From the NCBI RefSeq assembly GCF_000718165.1, contig NZ_JOEY01000022.1:124001-188000 (forward strand): a DNA stretch of 64,000 bases. The letters are read 5' to 3'. Positions within the stretch are counted from its first letter, which is position 1. Each line of letters starts with the position of its first letter. The DNA is from Streptomyces fulvoviolaceus. Lineage in GTDB: Bacteria; Actinomycetota; Actinomycetes; Streptomycetales; Streptomycetaceae. The position numbers were made by a program, and so were the translations under genes. Positions 43,211 to 51,996 of this stretch are shown here, one piece after another. The notes under the pieces were generated by a model. The model ran no database searches. It had not been told where the DNA came from and was given only the letters and a program-made list of their open reading frames with translations.

Positions 43211-44209
43211 GTGGCCGACATCACCCGGCGCCTGGGCTGGCGCCACCTGCGCGGCGCACCCACGGCACACATCCGGCACCACCGCGGCGGACAGCTGCTG
43301 CACGAAGGGCCCGGGCTGAGCTTCTGGTTCCGCGCACTGACCGCCGCGCTCTCCGAAGTGCCGGTCGACGACCGGGAGTTGGCCATGACCTTCCACGCCC
43401 GTACGTCCGACTTCCAGGACGTGTCGGTGCAGGCGACGGTCACCTACCGGATCGGCGACCCGGCCGTCGCCGCCGCACGCCTCGACTTCTCGATCGACCC
43501 CGACACGGGGGCGTGGCGGGGCGCGCCTCTGGAACAGCTCGGGACGCTGCTGACGGAGACGGCCCAGCAGCACGCACTCGACGTGCTCGCCCGTACGCCG
43601 CTGTCGTCCGCGCTGGTCGACGGCGTGGTGGCGGTGCGCGAGCGGATCGCGGCGGGACTGGGCGCGGAACCCCGGCTGCCGGACACGGGCATCGAGGTGG
43701 TGGCCGTCCGCGTGATGGCGCTGCGCCCCGAGCCGGAGGTGGAGCGGGCGTTGCGCACCCCCGCCCGCGAGCAGATCCAGCAGGAGGCCGACCGGGCGAC
43801 GTACGAACGGCGGGCCGTGGCCGTCGAGCGGGAGCGGGCCATCGCCGAGAACGAGCTGGACAGCCAGATCGAACTCGCCCGGCGCGAGGAGCAGTTGGTC
43901 GATCAGCGCGGCACGAACGCCCGCCGCGAGGCGGAGGAGCATGCGGCGGCGGATGCGGTACGGGCGGAGGCGGAGGCGGTGCGTTCGGTACGGCTGGCTC
44001 GTGCCGAGGCCGAAGGGGCACGCGAGGTCGGTGAGGCGCGGGCTCAGGCACAGGCCGCGTGGCTGCAGGTGCACGCCGACGTGGACGTGGCGACACTGCA
44101 CGCGCTCACCGGGACACGGCTCGCGGAGAACCTGCCGCACATCGACAGCGTGACGGTGTCGCCGGATGTGCTGACGGGTCTGCTCTCCAGACTGGGAGCG
44201 CCGGAGTGA
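43211..44209 (+). CDS. SPFH/Band-7 domain protein
   Basis: The 332-residue product starts at GTG 43211 after AAGGAGGAG. Residues 15-175 form an SPFH (prohibitin/stomatin-like) domain with VPVDDRELAMTFHARTSDFQDVSVQATVTYRIGDP. The rest (about 180-290) is an Ala/Glu/Arg-rich coiled coil typical of flotillin-like scaffolds. There is no N-terminal membrane helix, so it may attach peripherally. The next gene, a NAD-kinase-like protein, starts within its stop codon (GTGA), so the two are made together. The role is unknown. Confidence 0.82.
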   Translation: MADITRRLGWRHLRGAPTAHIRHHRGGQLLHEGPGLSFWFRALTAALSEVPVDDRELAMTFHARTSDFQDVSVQATVTYRIGDPAVAAARLDFSIDPDTGAWRGAPLEQLGTLLTETAQQHALDVLARTPLSSALVDGVVAVRERIAAGLGAEPRLPDTGIEVVAVRVMALRPEPEVERALRTPAREQIQQEADRATYERRAVAVERERAIAENELDSQIELARREEQLVDQRGTNARREAEEHAAADAVRAEAEAVRSVRLARAEAEGAREVGEARAQAQAAWLQVHADVDVATLHALTGTRLAENLPHIDSVTVSPDVLTGLLSRLGAPE

Positions 44210-45099
44210 CTCTTGCCCCGCGAGTCGTCCTCGTCCACCGCACCACGGAGTACGAGGAGTTGGTGGCCCGGCACGGCACGCACGGCCAGGCCGCCTTCTT
44301 CCTGTCCTCCCGGGGCCGGGACATCGAGGAGGTCGCCGAACGCCACCGCCGGACCAGGCGGGCACTGGCGGAGGTCACCTCCACGATTCCACTGACCTGG
44401 CGTCAGGCCCGGGTGGAACGAGCCGACTTGGACCGTTTCCTGTTCGCCCCCGAGGACGTGGTGGTCGTGGTCGGGCAGGACGGGCTGGTGGCGAACGTGG
44501 CCAAGTACCTGGCGGGACAACCGGTGTTGGGCATCGACACGGATCCGGGACGCAACCCCGGCGTGCTGGTACGGCACCGGCCCGCCGACGCGACGGCACT
44601 GCTGCCGGCGGCCCTCACGAGCCACGTGGACGAACTCACCATGGTCGAGGCCGTCGCCGACGACACACAGCGACTGGTCGCGCTCAACGAGATCTATCTC
44701 GGAGCCGTCGGACACCAGACGGCCAGATACCGCCTGGGTCTGGAGGGCGACGGGGGTGTCGTCGAGGCCCAGGCATCCTCCGGGGTACTGGTGGGGACGG
44801 GGACCGGAGCGACCGGGTGGCTCCGGTCCGTCTGGCAGGAGCGGGGCAGCACCCTGCCCCTCCCCCGCCCCACCGAGGACCGCCTGCTGTGGTTCGTCCG
44901 CGAGGCCTGGCCCTCACCGGCCACCGGCACGTCACTGGTGGCCGGCGAACTCCCGGCACGAGCATCCCTGCACCTCACCGTCGAGTCCGAACGGCTGATC
45001 GCCTTCGGCGACGGCGTGGAGACGGACGCCCTGGAACTGACCTGGGGGCAGAGCGTCCGGGTGGGGGTGTGCGGAGAGCGGCTGCGGTTGGTCGGCTGA
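44206..45099 (+). CDS. NAD-kinase-fold protein paired with SPFH protein
   Basis: The 297-residue product begins at GTG 44206, overlapping the SPFH gene stop. It has the ATP-NAD kinase layout. VVVVGQDGLVANVAKYL (about 86-102) replaces the canonical GGDGT loop, PVLGIDTDPGRNPGVL follows, and VLVGTGTGATGWLRS corresponds to the TPTGSTAY region. The changed GGDG and TGS positions leave it uncertain whether it phosphorylates NAD or binds another ligand. Tight coupling with a Band-7 scaffold suggests a membrane-associated complex. Confidence 0.75.
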   Translation: MTLAPRVVLVHRTTEYEELVARHGTHGQAAFFLSSRGRDIEEVAERHRRTRRALAEVTSTIPLTWRQARVERADLDRFLFAPEDVVVVVGQDGLVANVAKYLAGQPVLGIDTDPGRNPGVLVRHRPADATALLPAALTSHVDELTMVEAVADDTQRLVALNEIYLGAVGHQTARYRLGLEGDGGVVEAQASSGVLVGTGTGATGWLRSVWQERGSTLPLPRPTEDRLLWFVREAWPSPATGTSLVAGELPARASLHLTVESERLIAFGDGVETDALELTWGQSVRVGVCGERLRLVG

Positions 45100-45129
45100 C
45101 CGGCCGACGTGATTCGGCCGGCCGGTCAG
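45096..45129. terminator. Bidirectional hairpin between the NAD-kinase-like and pnkp genes
   Basis: CTGACCGGCC (45096-45105) pairs with GGCCGGTCAG (45120-45129) around a 14-base loop, exactly between two convergent stop codons. Confidence 0.65.
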
Positions 45130-45136
45130 TCAACCG

Positions 45137-47683
45137 TCACAGCCGCGGGTCCACCGGCTCCGACTCCAGCGCCAGCACCCCGAACACCGCCTCGTGCACC
45201 CGCCACAGCGGCTCGCCCTCGGCGAGGCGGTCCAGGGCCTCCAGGCCCAGCGCGTATTCGCGGGTCGCGAGCGAGCGCTTGTGGTTGAGGAACCTCTTGC
45301 GGAGGCGGGCGAGGTTCTCCGGGCGGGTGTACTCCGGGCCGTAGATGATCCGGAGGTACTCGCGGCCGCGGCACTTGATACCGGGCTGCACCAGGCGGCC
45401 CTCCGCACTGCGCACCACGGCACCGACCGGCTTGACGACCATGCCCTCGCCGCCCCGGCCGGTCATCTCCAGCCACCAGTCGACGCCCGCCTGGACCGAC
45501 TCGGGGTCGGCCGTGTCGACGTACAGGCGGCGGGTGGTCTGCAGGAGACCGGTGCCGTCGTGCTCCACCAGGCGGTCCAGCAGGGCCAGTTGCTCGTCGT
45601 GCGGGAGGCCGGCGAGGCTGCGGCCCTGGACCGCGAGGATCTGGAACGGTGCCAGGCGGACGCCCTCGAGGCCGTCCGTGGTCCAGCAGTAGCGGCGGTA
45701 GGCGTCGGTGAACTTCGAGGCGGTGTCGGCCCGTTCACGCTGGCGGGCCAGCAGGTCCGACACGTCGACCCCTCGGTCCGCCGCGCCCTGCAGCGCGGCC
45801 AGCGTGCCCGGGAACACCGCTCCGGAGGCGGCGCCGACGGCCGCGTACTGCGATCGCAGCAGGCCGGCGGCCTTCAGCGACCACGGCATCAGCTCGGCGT
45901 CCAACAGGAGCCAGTCCGTGTCGAGTTCGGCCCACAGGCCTGCCTCGCCGATCGCGGTTCGGAGCCGTCCGAGGATCTCCTCCGTCACCGACTCGTCATC
46001 GAAGAACGGGCGGCCCGTGCGGGTGTACAGCGAGCCCGTCGGCCCGTCGACGCCGAAGCGCTTCCTCGCCGTTTCCGCGTCCCGGCACACCAGGGCCACC
46101 GCCCGCGAGCCCATGTGCTTCTCCTCGCACACGACCCGGCCGACACCGTCCTGCGCGTACTGCGCGAAGGCCTCCGCCGGGTGCTCCAAGTAGCCCTCGA
46201 TGTGCGAAGTCGCCGTCGGAGCCATCGTCGGCGGGAGGTACGGCAGCAGGCGCGGGTCCACCGCGAAACGGCTCATGACCTCCAGGGCCGCGGCCGCGTT
46301 CTCCTCACGGACCGCGACGCGGCCCGCGTGCCGGGTCTCGACCGCCCGGCGGCCATACACGTCGGCCAGGTCGAGCGGCCGGCCGTCGTGGCCGCCGGGG
46401 GCCTCGGTCCGCAGCGGCTTCGCCGGCTCGTACCAGACCTTCTCCGCCGGTACGTCGACCAGCTCCCGCTCCGGCCAGCGCAGCGCGGTCAGCTTGCCGC
46501 CGAAGACGGCGCCGGTGTCCAGGCAGATCGTGTTGTTGAGCCAGGTGGCCTCCGGGACCGGGGTGTGGCCGTAGACCACGGCGGCCCGGCCTCGGTAGTC
46601 CTCCGCCCACGGGTAGCGCACCGGCAGCCCGAACTCGTCGGTCTCGCCGGTCGTGTCGCCGTACAGCGCGTGCGAGCGGACCCGGCCGGAGGTGCGGCCG
46701 TGGTACTTCTCCGGCAGGCCGGCGTGGCAGACGACCAGGCGGCCGCCGTCGAGGACGTAGTGGCTGACGAGCCCGTCGATGAACTCCCGTACCTGCGCGC
46801 GGAACTCATCGCTCTCGCCCTCCATCTGCTCGATGGTCTCGGCGAGGCCGTGGGTGTGCTGGACCTTGCGGCCCTTGAGGTGACGGCCGTACTTGTTCTC
46901 GTGGTTGCCGGGGACGCACAGGGCGTTGCCCGAGCCCACCATCGACATCACGCGGCGCAGGACGCCCGGGCTGTCGGGGCCCCGGTCGACGAGGTCGCCG
47001 ACGAAGACCGCGGTGCGGCCGTCCGGGTGGACGCCGTCGACATAGCCCAACTTGCCGAGGAGCGACTCCAGTTCGGAGGCGCAGCCGTGGATGTCGCCGA
47101 CGATGTCGAAGGGGCCGGTGAGGTGGGTCAGGTCGTTGAAGCGCTTCTCGGTGACGACGGTGGCGTTCTCGGCGTCCTCCACGCCCCGCAGGATGTGCAC
47201 CTTGCGGAAGCCCTCGCGCTCCAAGTGCCGTACGGAACGGCGGAGTTCGCGGATGTGGCGCTGGATGACGCGGCGCGGCATGTCGGCCCGGTCGGTGCGG
47301 GACGCGTTGCGCTCGGCACACACCTCCTCGGGCACGTCGAGCACGATCGCGATGGGCAGCACGTCGTACTTCCTCGCCAGGTCGATCAGCTGACGCCTGC
47401 TGTCCTGCTGCACGTTGGTCGCGTCCACGACGGTACGGCGGCCCGCGGCGAGGCGCTTGCCCGCGATGTAGTGCAGGACGTCGAAGGCGTCGCGGCTCGC
47501 GCTCTGGTCGTTCTCGTCGTCGGCGACCAGGCCGCGGCAGAAGTCGGACGAGATCACCTCGGTCGGCTTGAAGTGCCGGCGGGCGAAGGTGGACTTGCCG
47601 GAGCCGGAGGCGCCGACGAGGACGACGAGGGAGAGGTCGGTGACGGGCAGGACCCGCCCCTTGCGCTCAGTTGTCTCGGTCAT
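45137..47683 (-). CDS. pnkp: Polynucleotide kinase-phosphatase (RNA repair Pnkp)
   Basis: The 848-residue, three-domain RNA end-healing and sealing enzyme has an N-terminal 5'-kinase with GASGSGKST at 24-32. A calcineurin-like 2',3'-phosphatase follows (GDIHGCASELE at about 195, GDLVDRGPDS, CVPGNHENK, GHTP). The C-terminal adenylyltransferase/ligase has EEKHMGSRAVAL, whose KHMG lysine is the nucleotidyl acceptor. In bacteria Pnkp works with Hen1, which it needs for ligase activation. The hen1 gene lies directly upstream and overlaps by four bases (ATGA). Substrates are RNAs cut by ribotoxins, leaving 2',3'-cyclic phosphate and 5'-OH ends. Confidence 0.95.
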   Translation of the reverse strand: MTETTERKGRVLPVTDLSLVVLVGASGSGKSTFARRHFKPTEVISSDFCRGLVADDENDQSASRDAFDVLHYIAGKRLAAGRRTVVDATNVQQDSRRQLIDLARKYDVLPIAIVLDVPEEVCAERNASRTDRADMPRRVIQRHIRELRRSVRHLEREGFRKVHILRGVEDAENATVVTEKRFNDLTHLTGPFDIVGDIHGCASELESLLGKLGYVDGVHPDGRTAVFVGDLVDRGPDSPGVLRRVMSMVGSGNALCVPGNHENKYGRHLKGRKVQHTHGLAETIEQMEGESDEFRAQVREFIDGLVSHYVLDGGRLVVCHAGLPEKYHGRTSGRVRSHALYGDTTGETDEFGLPVRYPWAEDYRGRAAVVYGHTPVPEATWLNNTICLDTGAVFGGKLTALRWPERELVDVPAEKVWYEPAKPLRTEAPGGHDGRPLDLADVYGRRAVETRHAGRVAVREENAAAALEVMSRFAVDPRLLPYLPPTMAPTATSHIEGYLEHPAEAFAQYAQDGVGRVVCEEKHMGSRAVALVCRDAETARKRFGVDGPTGSLYTRTGRPFFDDESVTEEILGRLRTAIGEAGLWAELDTDWLLLDAELMPWSLKAAGLLRSQYAAVGAASGAVFPGTLAALQGAADRGVDVSDLLARQRERADTASKFTDAYRRYCWTTDGLEGVRLAPFQILAVQGRSLAGLPHDEQLALLDRLVEHDGTGLLQTTRRLYVDTADPESVQAGVDWWLEMTGRGGEGMVVKPVGAVVRSAEGRLVQPGIKCRGREYLRIIYGPEYTRPENLARLRKRFLNHKRSLATREYALGLEALDRLAEGEPLWRVHEAVFGVLALESEPVDPRL

Positions 47684-49152
47684 GCTGCCTTCGCCTCCTT
47701 CTCGTTCACGTTGCTCTTGATCTCAAACACAGCCATCTGCGTGGGCGGCCCCACCTCCGGGTCGTCCGGACCGACGGGCACGAACTCCACGCCGTAGCCG
47801 TGCCGTTCGGCCACCGCGTCCGCCCAGGCCCGGAACTCCGCGCGCGTCCACTCGAAGCGGTGGTCGCCGTGCCGGACGTGTCCGGCCGGGAGGCTCTCCC
47901 AGCGGACGTTGTACTCGACGTTCGGGGTGGTCACGAGGACGGTCCTCGGGCGGGCCGAGCCGAACACCGCGTACTCCAGGGCGGGCAGCCGCGGCAGGTC
48001 GAGGTGCTCGACGACCTCGCTGAGCACGGCGGCGTCGTACCCCTTGAGCCGGTTGTCGGTGTACGCCAGCGAGCCCTGGAAGAGCTGGACGCGCGAGGCC
48101 TGCCGCTCCCCCATGCGGTCCAGCTTCAGCCGCCGGGAGGCGATGGTGAGCGCGCGCATCGACACGTCGACGCCGACGATCTCGGTGAACCGCACGTCCT
48201 TCAGCAGCGCCTGCACCAACTGGCCCTGCCCGCACCCGAGATCGAGGACACGAGAGGCTCCGGACGTACGCAGCGCCTCGATGATCGCGTCCCGACGCTG
48301 CACGGCGAGCGGGGTCGGCCGCTCCTCGGCCTCGGTCTCCGCCTCGACGGCGTTGTCGATCTCCTCGACCTCGCTGTCGTCCGCCTCGGCCAGCCGCACC
48401 AGCTCAAGGCGTTCCATCGCCTCGCGGGTCAGCGACCAACGGCGGGACAGGTACCGGCTGGTGATCAGCTTCTGCTCGGGGTGGTCGGGCAGCCAGCCCT
48501 CACCGGCCCTGAGCAGCTTGTCGACCTCGTCGGACGACACCCAGTAGTGCTTGGCGTCGTCGAGGACGGGGAGCAGGACATAGAGGTGACGCAGGGCCTC
48601 GGCGACGGTGAGTCGCGCGGACTCCAGTTCGAGACGCACGTACCGCGAGTCGCCCCACTCCGGGAACTCGGCATCCAGCGCCACGGGCTCGGCGGTGACC
48701 GTCCAGCCGAGCGGCTCGAACAGATTCCGTACGAGGTCCGGGCCGCCGCGGGCCGGCAGCGCGGGCACCTCGATGCGCAACGGCCTTGCCTGCGCCGGGA
48801 GTTCGGGGCGCGCGCTGCACACACCCCGCATCGCGCTGGAGAACACGCCGCTCAGCGCCACGGCGAGCAGCGAGGAGGCGGCGTACGGCCGGTCGTTGAC
48901 GTACTGCGCGAGCGCCGCGTCCGGGGCACCTCCGCGCCCCTTGCCCTTGCCCCGCCGCACCAGCGCCACCGCGTCGACCTCCAGCAACAGCGCCGCCGTG
49001 CAGCGCCCGGCATCCGCCTCGGGGTAGAGGACGTGCGCCGTGCCGTAGGACGTGGAGAACGCCTGCGCCTTCTCGGGATGCTTGTGCAGCAGGAAGCCGA
49101 GGTCGGTGGCGGGGCTCTCTGGAGTGCCGGTGGTACTGATCGTCAGGAACAA
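47680..49152 (-). CDS. hen1: 3'-terminal RNA ribose 2'-O-methyltransferase Hen1
   Basis: The 490-residue product uses TTG 49152 as start (GAGGTG upstream), giving the family-typical MFLTISTTGTPESPATDLGFLLHKHP split over two short motifs. The N-terminal half (to about 240) is the bacterial Hen1 ligase-activating domain. The C-terminal half is a SAM methyltransferase with VLDLGCGQGQLV (about 290) and the metal-binding EVVEHLDLP (about 375), the ExxEH signature of Hen1. It methylates the 2'-OH at the break site, so that the RNA resealed by Pnkp resists a second cut. Co-translated with pnkp. Confidence 0.94.
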   Translation of the reverse strand: MFLTISTTGTPESPATDLGFLLHKHPEKAQAFSTSYGTAHVLYPEADAGRCTAALLLEVDAVALVRRGKGKGRGGAPDAALAQYVNDRPYAASSLLAVALSGVFSSAMRGVCSARPELPAQARPLRIEVPALPARGGPDLVRNLFEPLGWTVTAEPVALDAEFPEWGDSRYVRLELESARLTVAEALRHLYVLLPVLDDAKHYWVSSDEVDKLLRAGEGWLPDHPEQKLITSRYLSRRWSLTREAMERLELVRLAEADDSEVEEIDNAVEAETEAEERPTPLAVQRRDAIIEALRTSGASRVLDLGCGQGQLVQALLKDVRFTEIVGVDVSMRALTIASRRLKLDRMGERQASRVQLFQGSLAYTDNRLKGYDAAVLSEVVEHLDLPRLPALEYAVFGSARPRTVLVTTPNVEYNVRWESLPAGHVRHGDHRFEWTRAEFRAWADAVAERHGYGVEFVPVGPDDPEVGPPTQMAVFEIKSNVNEKEAKAA

Positions 49153-49360
49153 TGTGGTTACACCTCGAAGATGCCGATGGATCCCGGCAAGGGAAGAACG
49201 CGTCTGTAACGTACAGCGAAAACCGCTGCTCACACCCGGGATTTTCCACCCGTCCAGGCGCCCGGCCGTCCGCTCGGCCCTTCGCTCAGCCGGAGGAATG
49301 CAATCCGGCGCCGCCTCCCGTGCGAACCGTGAGAGACACCCGCTCAGGGAGGAGGAGCGA

Positions 49361-50314
49361 ATGATCTCGGCAGTTCGCAGGACCATCGTCGCTACGGCCG
49401 TCTGCGCGGCCTCCGTGACCGGCACGAGCGGCGCCGCGCAGGCCGCCCCCACGCCCGGGTACCACGCGTTCGTGCTGGACAAGGGCCGTTACACCAGCGC
49501 CGATTCGCCGGATCCGGCGGCGCAGTTGTGCGCCTTCGGCATCGACCACCGCGGCCGTGTCTCCGGCGAGTACGAGCGAGCCACTGACGAGTCCGGTTTC
49601 GTGCGCGACCCGTCCGGTGAGGTCACCGTGTTCGACGTCCCCGGGGCGAAGGGAACCGAGGCCATCAAGATCAACGACCGTGGTGAGGTGGTGGGCCACT
49701 ACAGCACCGACACCGGCTTGGTGAACGACTCGGCCAAGCCCCACGGCTTCCTGCGGAACAGCCGGGGCGCCTTCGCCACGATCGACATGCCCGGTGCGGC
49801 GTACACACTGCCGCAGGGGCTGAACAACCGCGGACAGGTGGTCGGCGTCTACGTCGACGCCAAGGGCACCGGGCACGGCTTCCGTTGGGAGCGGGGGCGT
49901 TTCACCACGATCGACGTCCCCGGCGCCGCCGGGACCGAGATCCTCGACGTCAACGACCGGGGCCAGATGGTGGGCGACTACCTCGACAGGTCCGGGAGGG
50001 CGCTGGGCTTCCTGCTGGACAAGGGGCACGTCACCACGATCGACCCGCGTGGGACCCGGTACACCCTGGCGTTCGGGATCAACGACCGTGGCCGGATCGT
50101 GGGTGCCACCGTCAACGCGGACCAGACGCAGGTGCGCGGCTTCCTGCTGACCCAGGGCCCGGGCGGCCCGGTCACGCCGGTCGCCTTTCCCGGCGCCGAC
50201 CGCACCGTGCCCGGAGACGTCAACGAGCGCGGCGCGATCGGCGGTTGCTACTACAAGGAGCCCCCGGCCGCAGGAATCACAGAGGCCACAGGAATCACAG
50301 GGGTCACAGGGTGA
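49361..50314 (+). CDS. Secreted HAF-repeat (beta-propeller-like) protein
   Basis: The 317-residue product starts at ATG 49361 with GGGAGGAGGAGCGA upstream. A signal peptide (RRTIVATAVCAASV, cleavage near AAQAA) is followed by six repeats of about 45 residues. Each carries a GIN/DRGxVVGxY turn and a TTIDVPGA strand, the pattern of the extracellular HAF repeat family. It may fold as a propeller. Cys residues occur only near the first and last repeat. Function unknown; probably binding. Its last 11 bases overlap the convergent small secreted protein gene. Confidence 0.85.
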   Translation: MISAVRRTIVATAVCAASVTGTSGAAQAAPTPGYHAFVLDKGRYTSADSPDPAAQLCAFGIDHRGRVSGEYERATDESGFVRDPSGEVTVFDVPGAKGTEAIKINDRGEVVGHYSTDTGLVNDSAKPHGFLRNSRGAFATIDMPGAAYTLPQGLNNRGQVVGVYVDAKGTGHGFRWERGRFTTIDVPGAAGTEILDVNDRGQMVGDYLDRSGRALGFLLDKGHVTTIDPRGTRYTLAFGINDRGRIVGATVNADQTQVRGFLLTQGPGGPVTPVAFPGADRTVPGDVNERGAIGGCYYKEPPAAGITEATGITGVTG

Positions 50315-50651
50315 AGGGGATGACCTGTCCGTCCGTCTCGATGTAGGCGCCGCTGATCCTGAGAGCGTCGTAGCAGCCGTGGCTGCTGAAGACCTGCACC
50401 CACTGGCCGGCGGGCACGGTGACGGAGATGTCCTTCGCCTCACCGACGGTGAAGCCGTCGTGACAGGTGTAGACGCCTGCGGTCTGGGTCATGACCGAGT
50501 CGCCGTCGGTGATGGTGACGCGCAGGGTGCCCGTGACATCGGCCTGGGCCGCGGCCGACGCGGGTGTCGCGACGGCCAGTGCACCTGCCACGGCGAGCCC
50601 CGCGGCCAGGGCGGAGACGCGGGTACGGCGGAGAGCGGGACGAAGACGCAT
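50304..50651 (-). CDS. Small secreted protein
   Basis: The 115-residue product has a Tat-like or Sec signal (MRLRPALRRTRVSALAAGLA, cleavage near ASAAA) and a mature domain of about 80 residues. The mature domain is mainly beta, with two cysteines (GVYTCHDG and SSHGCYDA) that could form a disulphide. Only a weak GGAG precedes ATG 50651. It converges on the HAF-repeat gene with an 11-base overlap. I do not recognise a family. Confidence 0.7.
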   Translation of the reverse strand: MRLRPALRRTRVSALAAGLAVAGALAVATPASAAAQADVTGTLRVTITDGDSVMTQTAGVYTCHDGFTVGEAKDISVTVPAGQWVQVFSSHGCYDALRISGAYIETDGQVIPFTL

Positions 50652-50849
50652 GAAGACTCCGGATTCTCGGCTCCGGATGCCCGGGCGGCTCCGGAGTGGG
50701 GGTGCCTCGAAACGGTGGTCCGACGCTGCGCGGCAGCGCCGTACCGGATTATTGAACGTTCCACACCTCACCCGACACACTGGCTTCGGCCATGTTCCGG
50801 TGCACCAATGGACGCGTTTACGTCGGCCTGAACCGGTGAGGCGCGTGGG

Positions 50850-51956
50850 ATGCCGCAACGCCATGCCACAGCTGTCACTCCGGCCGGACCTGCACCAGAC
50901 GACCGCTCGGGTTCACCGGAAGCCCCGAAGCAGCACGAGAACCCGAAGCAGCGCGACGCCTTCTTCGACAACGCCAAGTACCTGGCGATCGTGCTGGTGG
51001 CGGTGGCGCACGCATGGGAGCCGCTGCGCCCGGGCAGCCGGGCGGTCACCGCGGCCTACATCCTCGTCTACGCCTTCCACATGCCGGCGTTCATCGTCAT
51101 CTCCGGCTACTTCTCGCGCGGCTTCGACGGCAGCCCGGAGAAGATCAGGCGGCTGATCACCGGGGTCGCCGTCCCCTATGTCGTCTTCGAGACGGCGTAC
51201 ACCCTCTACACCCGCTGGACCGACCAGGTGCCGGAGCGGCCGATCAGCCTGCTGAACCCGCTGTACCTGACGTGGTTCCTGGCGGCGCTGTTCCTCTGGA
51301 GACTGACGACTCCGTTGTGGCGACGCGTGCGGTGGCCGCTGCCGCTCGCGCTGGCCCTCGCGGTGCCCGCGACGGTCTCGCCGGCCATCGGCAACGACCT
51401 CGCTCTGCAGCGCGCCCTGCAGTTCTTGCCGTACTTCGTGCTGGGCCTGTGTCTCAAACCGGAGCACTTCCGGCTGGTGCGCCGCAGGGAGGTGCGCGTC
51501 CTGGCGGTGCCGCTCTTCGTGTGCGCGCTCGCCGTGGCGTACTGGGCGGTCCCACGCAGGAGCGGCGCCTGGTTCTTCCAGCGCGACGGCGCCGGGGAAC
51601 TGGGCGCGCCCTACTGGTACGGGCCCGTGATGACCCTGGTCCTCTTCGGCTGCTCGCTGCTTCTGGTCGTCTGCTTCCTGGCCTGGGTGCCCGGGCGCCG
51701 GACCTGGTTCACCGCACTGGGTGCGGGCACGCTCTACGGCTATCTGCTGCACGGCTTCTTCGCCCAGGGCGCCAAGTTCTGGGGCTGGTACGACCCCGAG
51801 TGGATCGGTGGGCCGCTGGGCGAGATCGTCGTCAGTGTCGTGGCCGCCGCGATCGTGACCGCCCTGTGCGCCCCGCCCGTCCGGCGCGCCTTCCGGTGCG
51901 TGACGGAACCGGACCTGGGGTGGGCCTTCAGGACCTTCACCGGGAATCGCCGGTAG
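50850..51956 (+). CDS. Membrane acyltransferase (acyltransferase-3 family)
   Basis: The 368-residue protein has about 10 hydrophobic helices. The first helix carries the family pattern FFDNAKYLAIVLVAVAHAWEPL, where the His-Ala pair corresponds to the active-site H of acyltransferase-3 proteins, and YAFHMPAFIVISGYFSRG follows. These proteins transfer acyl groups to sugars, peptidoglycan or other extracytoplasmic molecules. The cytoplasmic N-terminal 35 residues are Pro/Gln-rich. A strong hairpin follows the stop codon. The acceptor is unknown. Confidence 0.85.
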   Translation: MPQRHATAVTPAGPAPDDRSGSPEAPKQHENPKQRDAFFDNAKYLAIVLVAVAHAWEPLRPGSRAVTAAYILVYAFHMPAFIVISGYFSRGFDGSPEKIRRLITGVAVPYVVFETAYTLYTRWTDQVPERPISLLNPLYLTWFLAALFLWRLTTPLWRRVRWPLPLALALAVPATVSPAIGNDLALQRALQFLPYFVLGLCLKPEHFRLVRRREVRVLAVPLFVCALAVAYWAVPRRSGAWFFQRDGAGELGAPYWYGPVMTLVLFGCSLLLVVCFLAWVPGRRTWFTALGAGTLYGYLLHGFFAQGAKFWGWYDPEWIGGPLGEIVVSVVAAAIVTALCAPPVRRAFRCVTEPDLGWAFRTFTGNRR

Positions 51957-51990
51957 ATACGGCCGGAAGCGGTCCGCTCCCGGCCGTATC
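51956..51990. terminator. Bidirectional hairpin between acyltransferase and LLM genes
   Basis: GATACGGCCGG (51956-51966) pairs perfectly with CCGGCCGTATC (51980-51990), and the loop itself contains AGCGG-T-CCGCT. It sits between convergent stop codons. Confidence 0.8.
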
Positions 51991-51996
51991 CCACCC

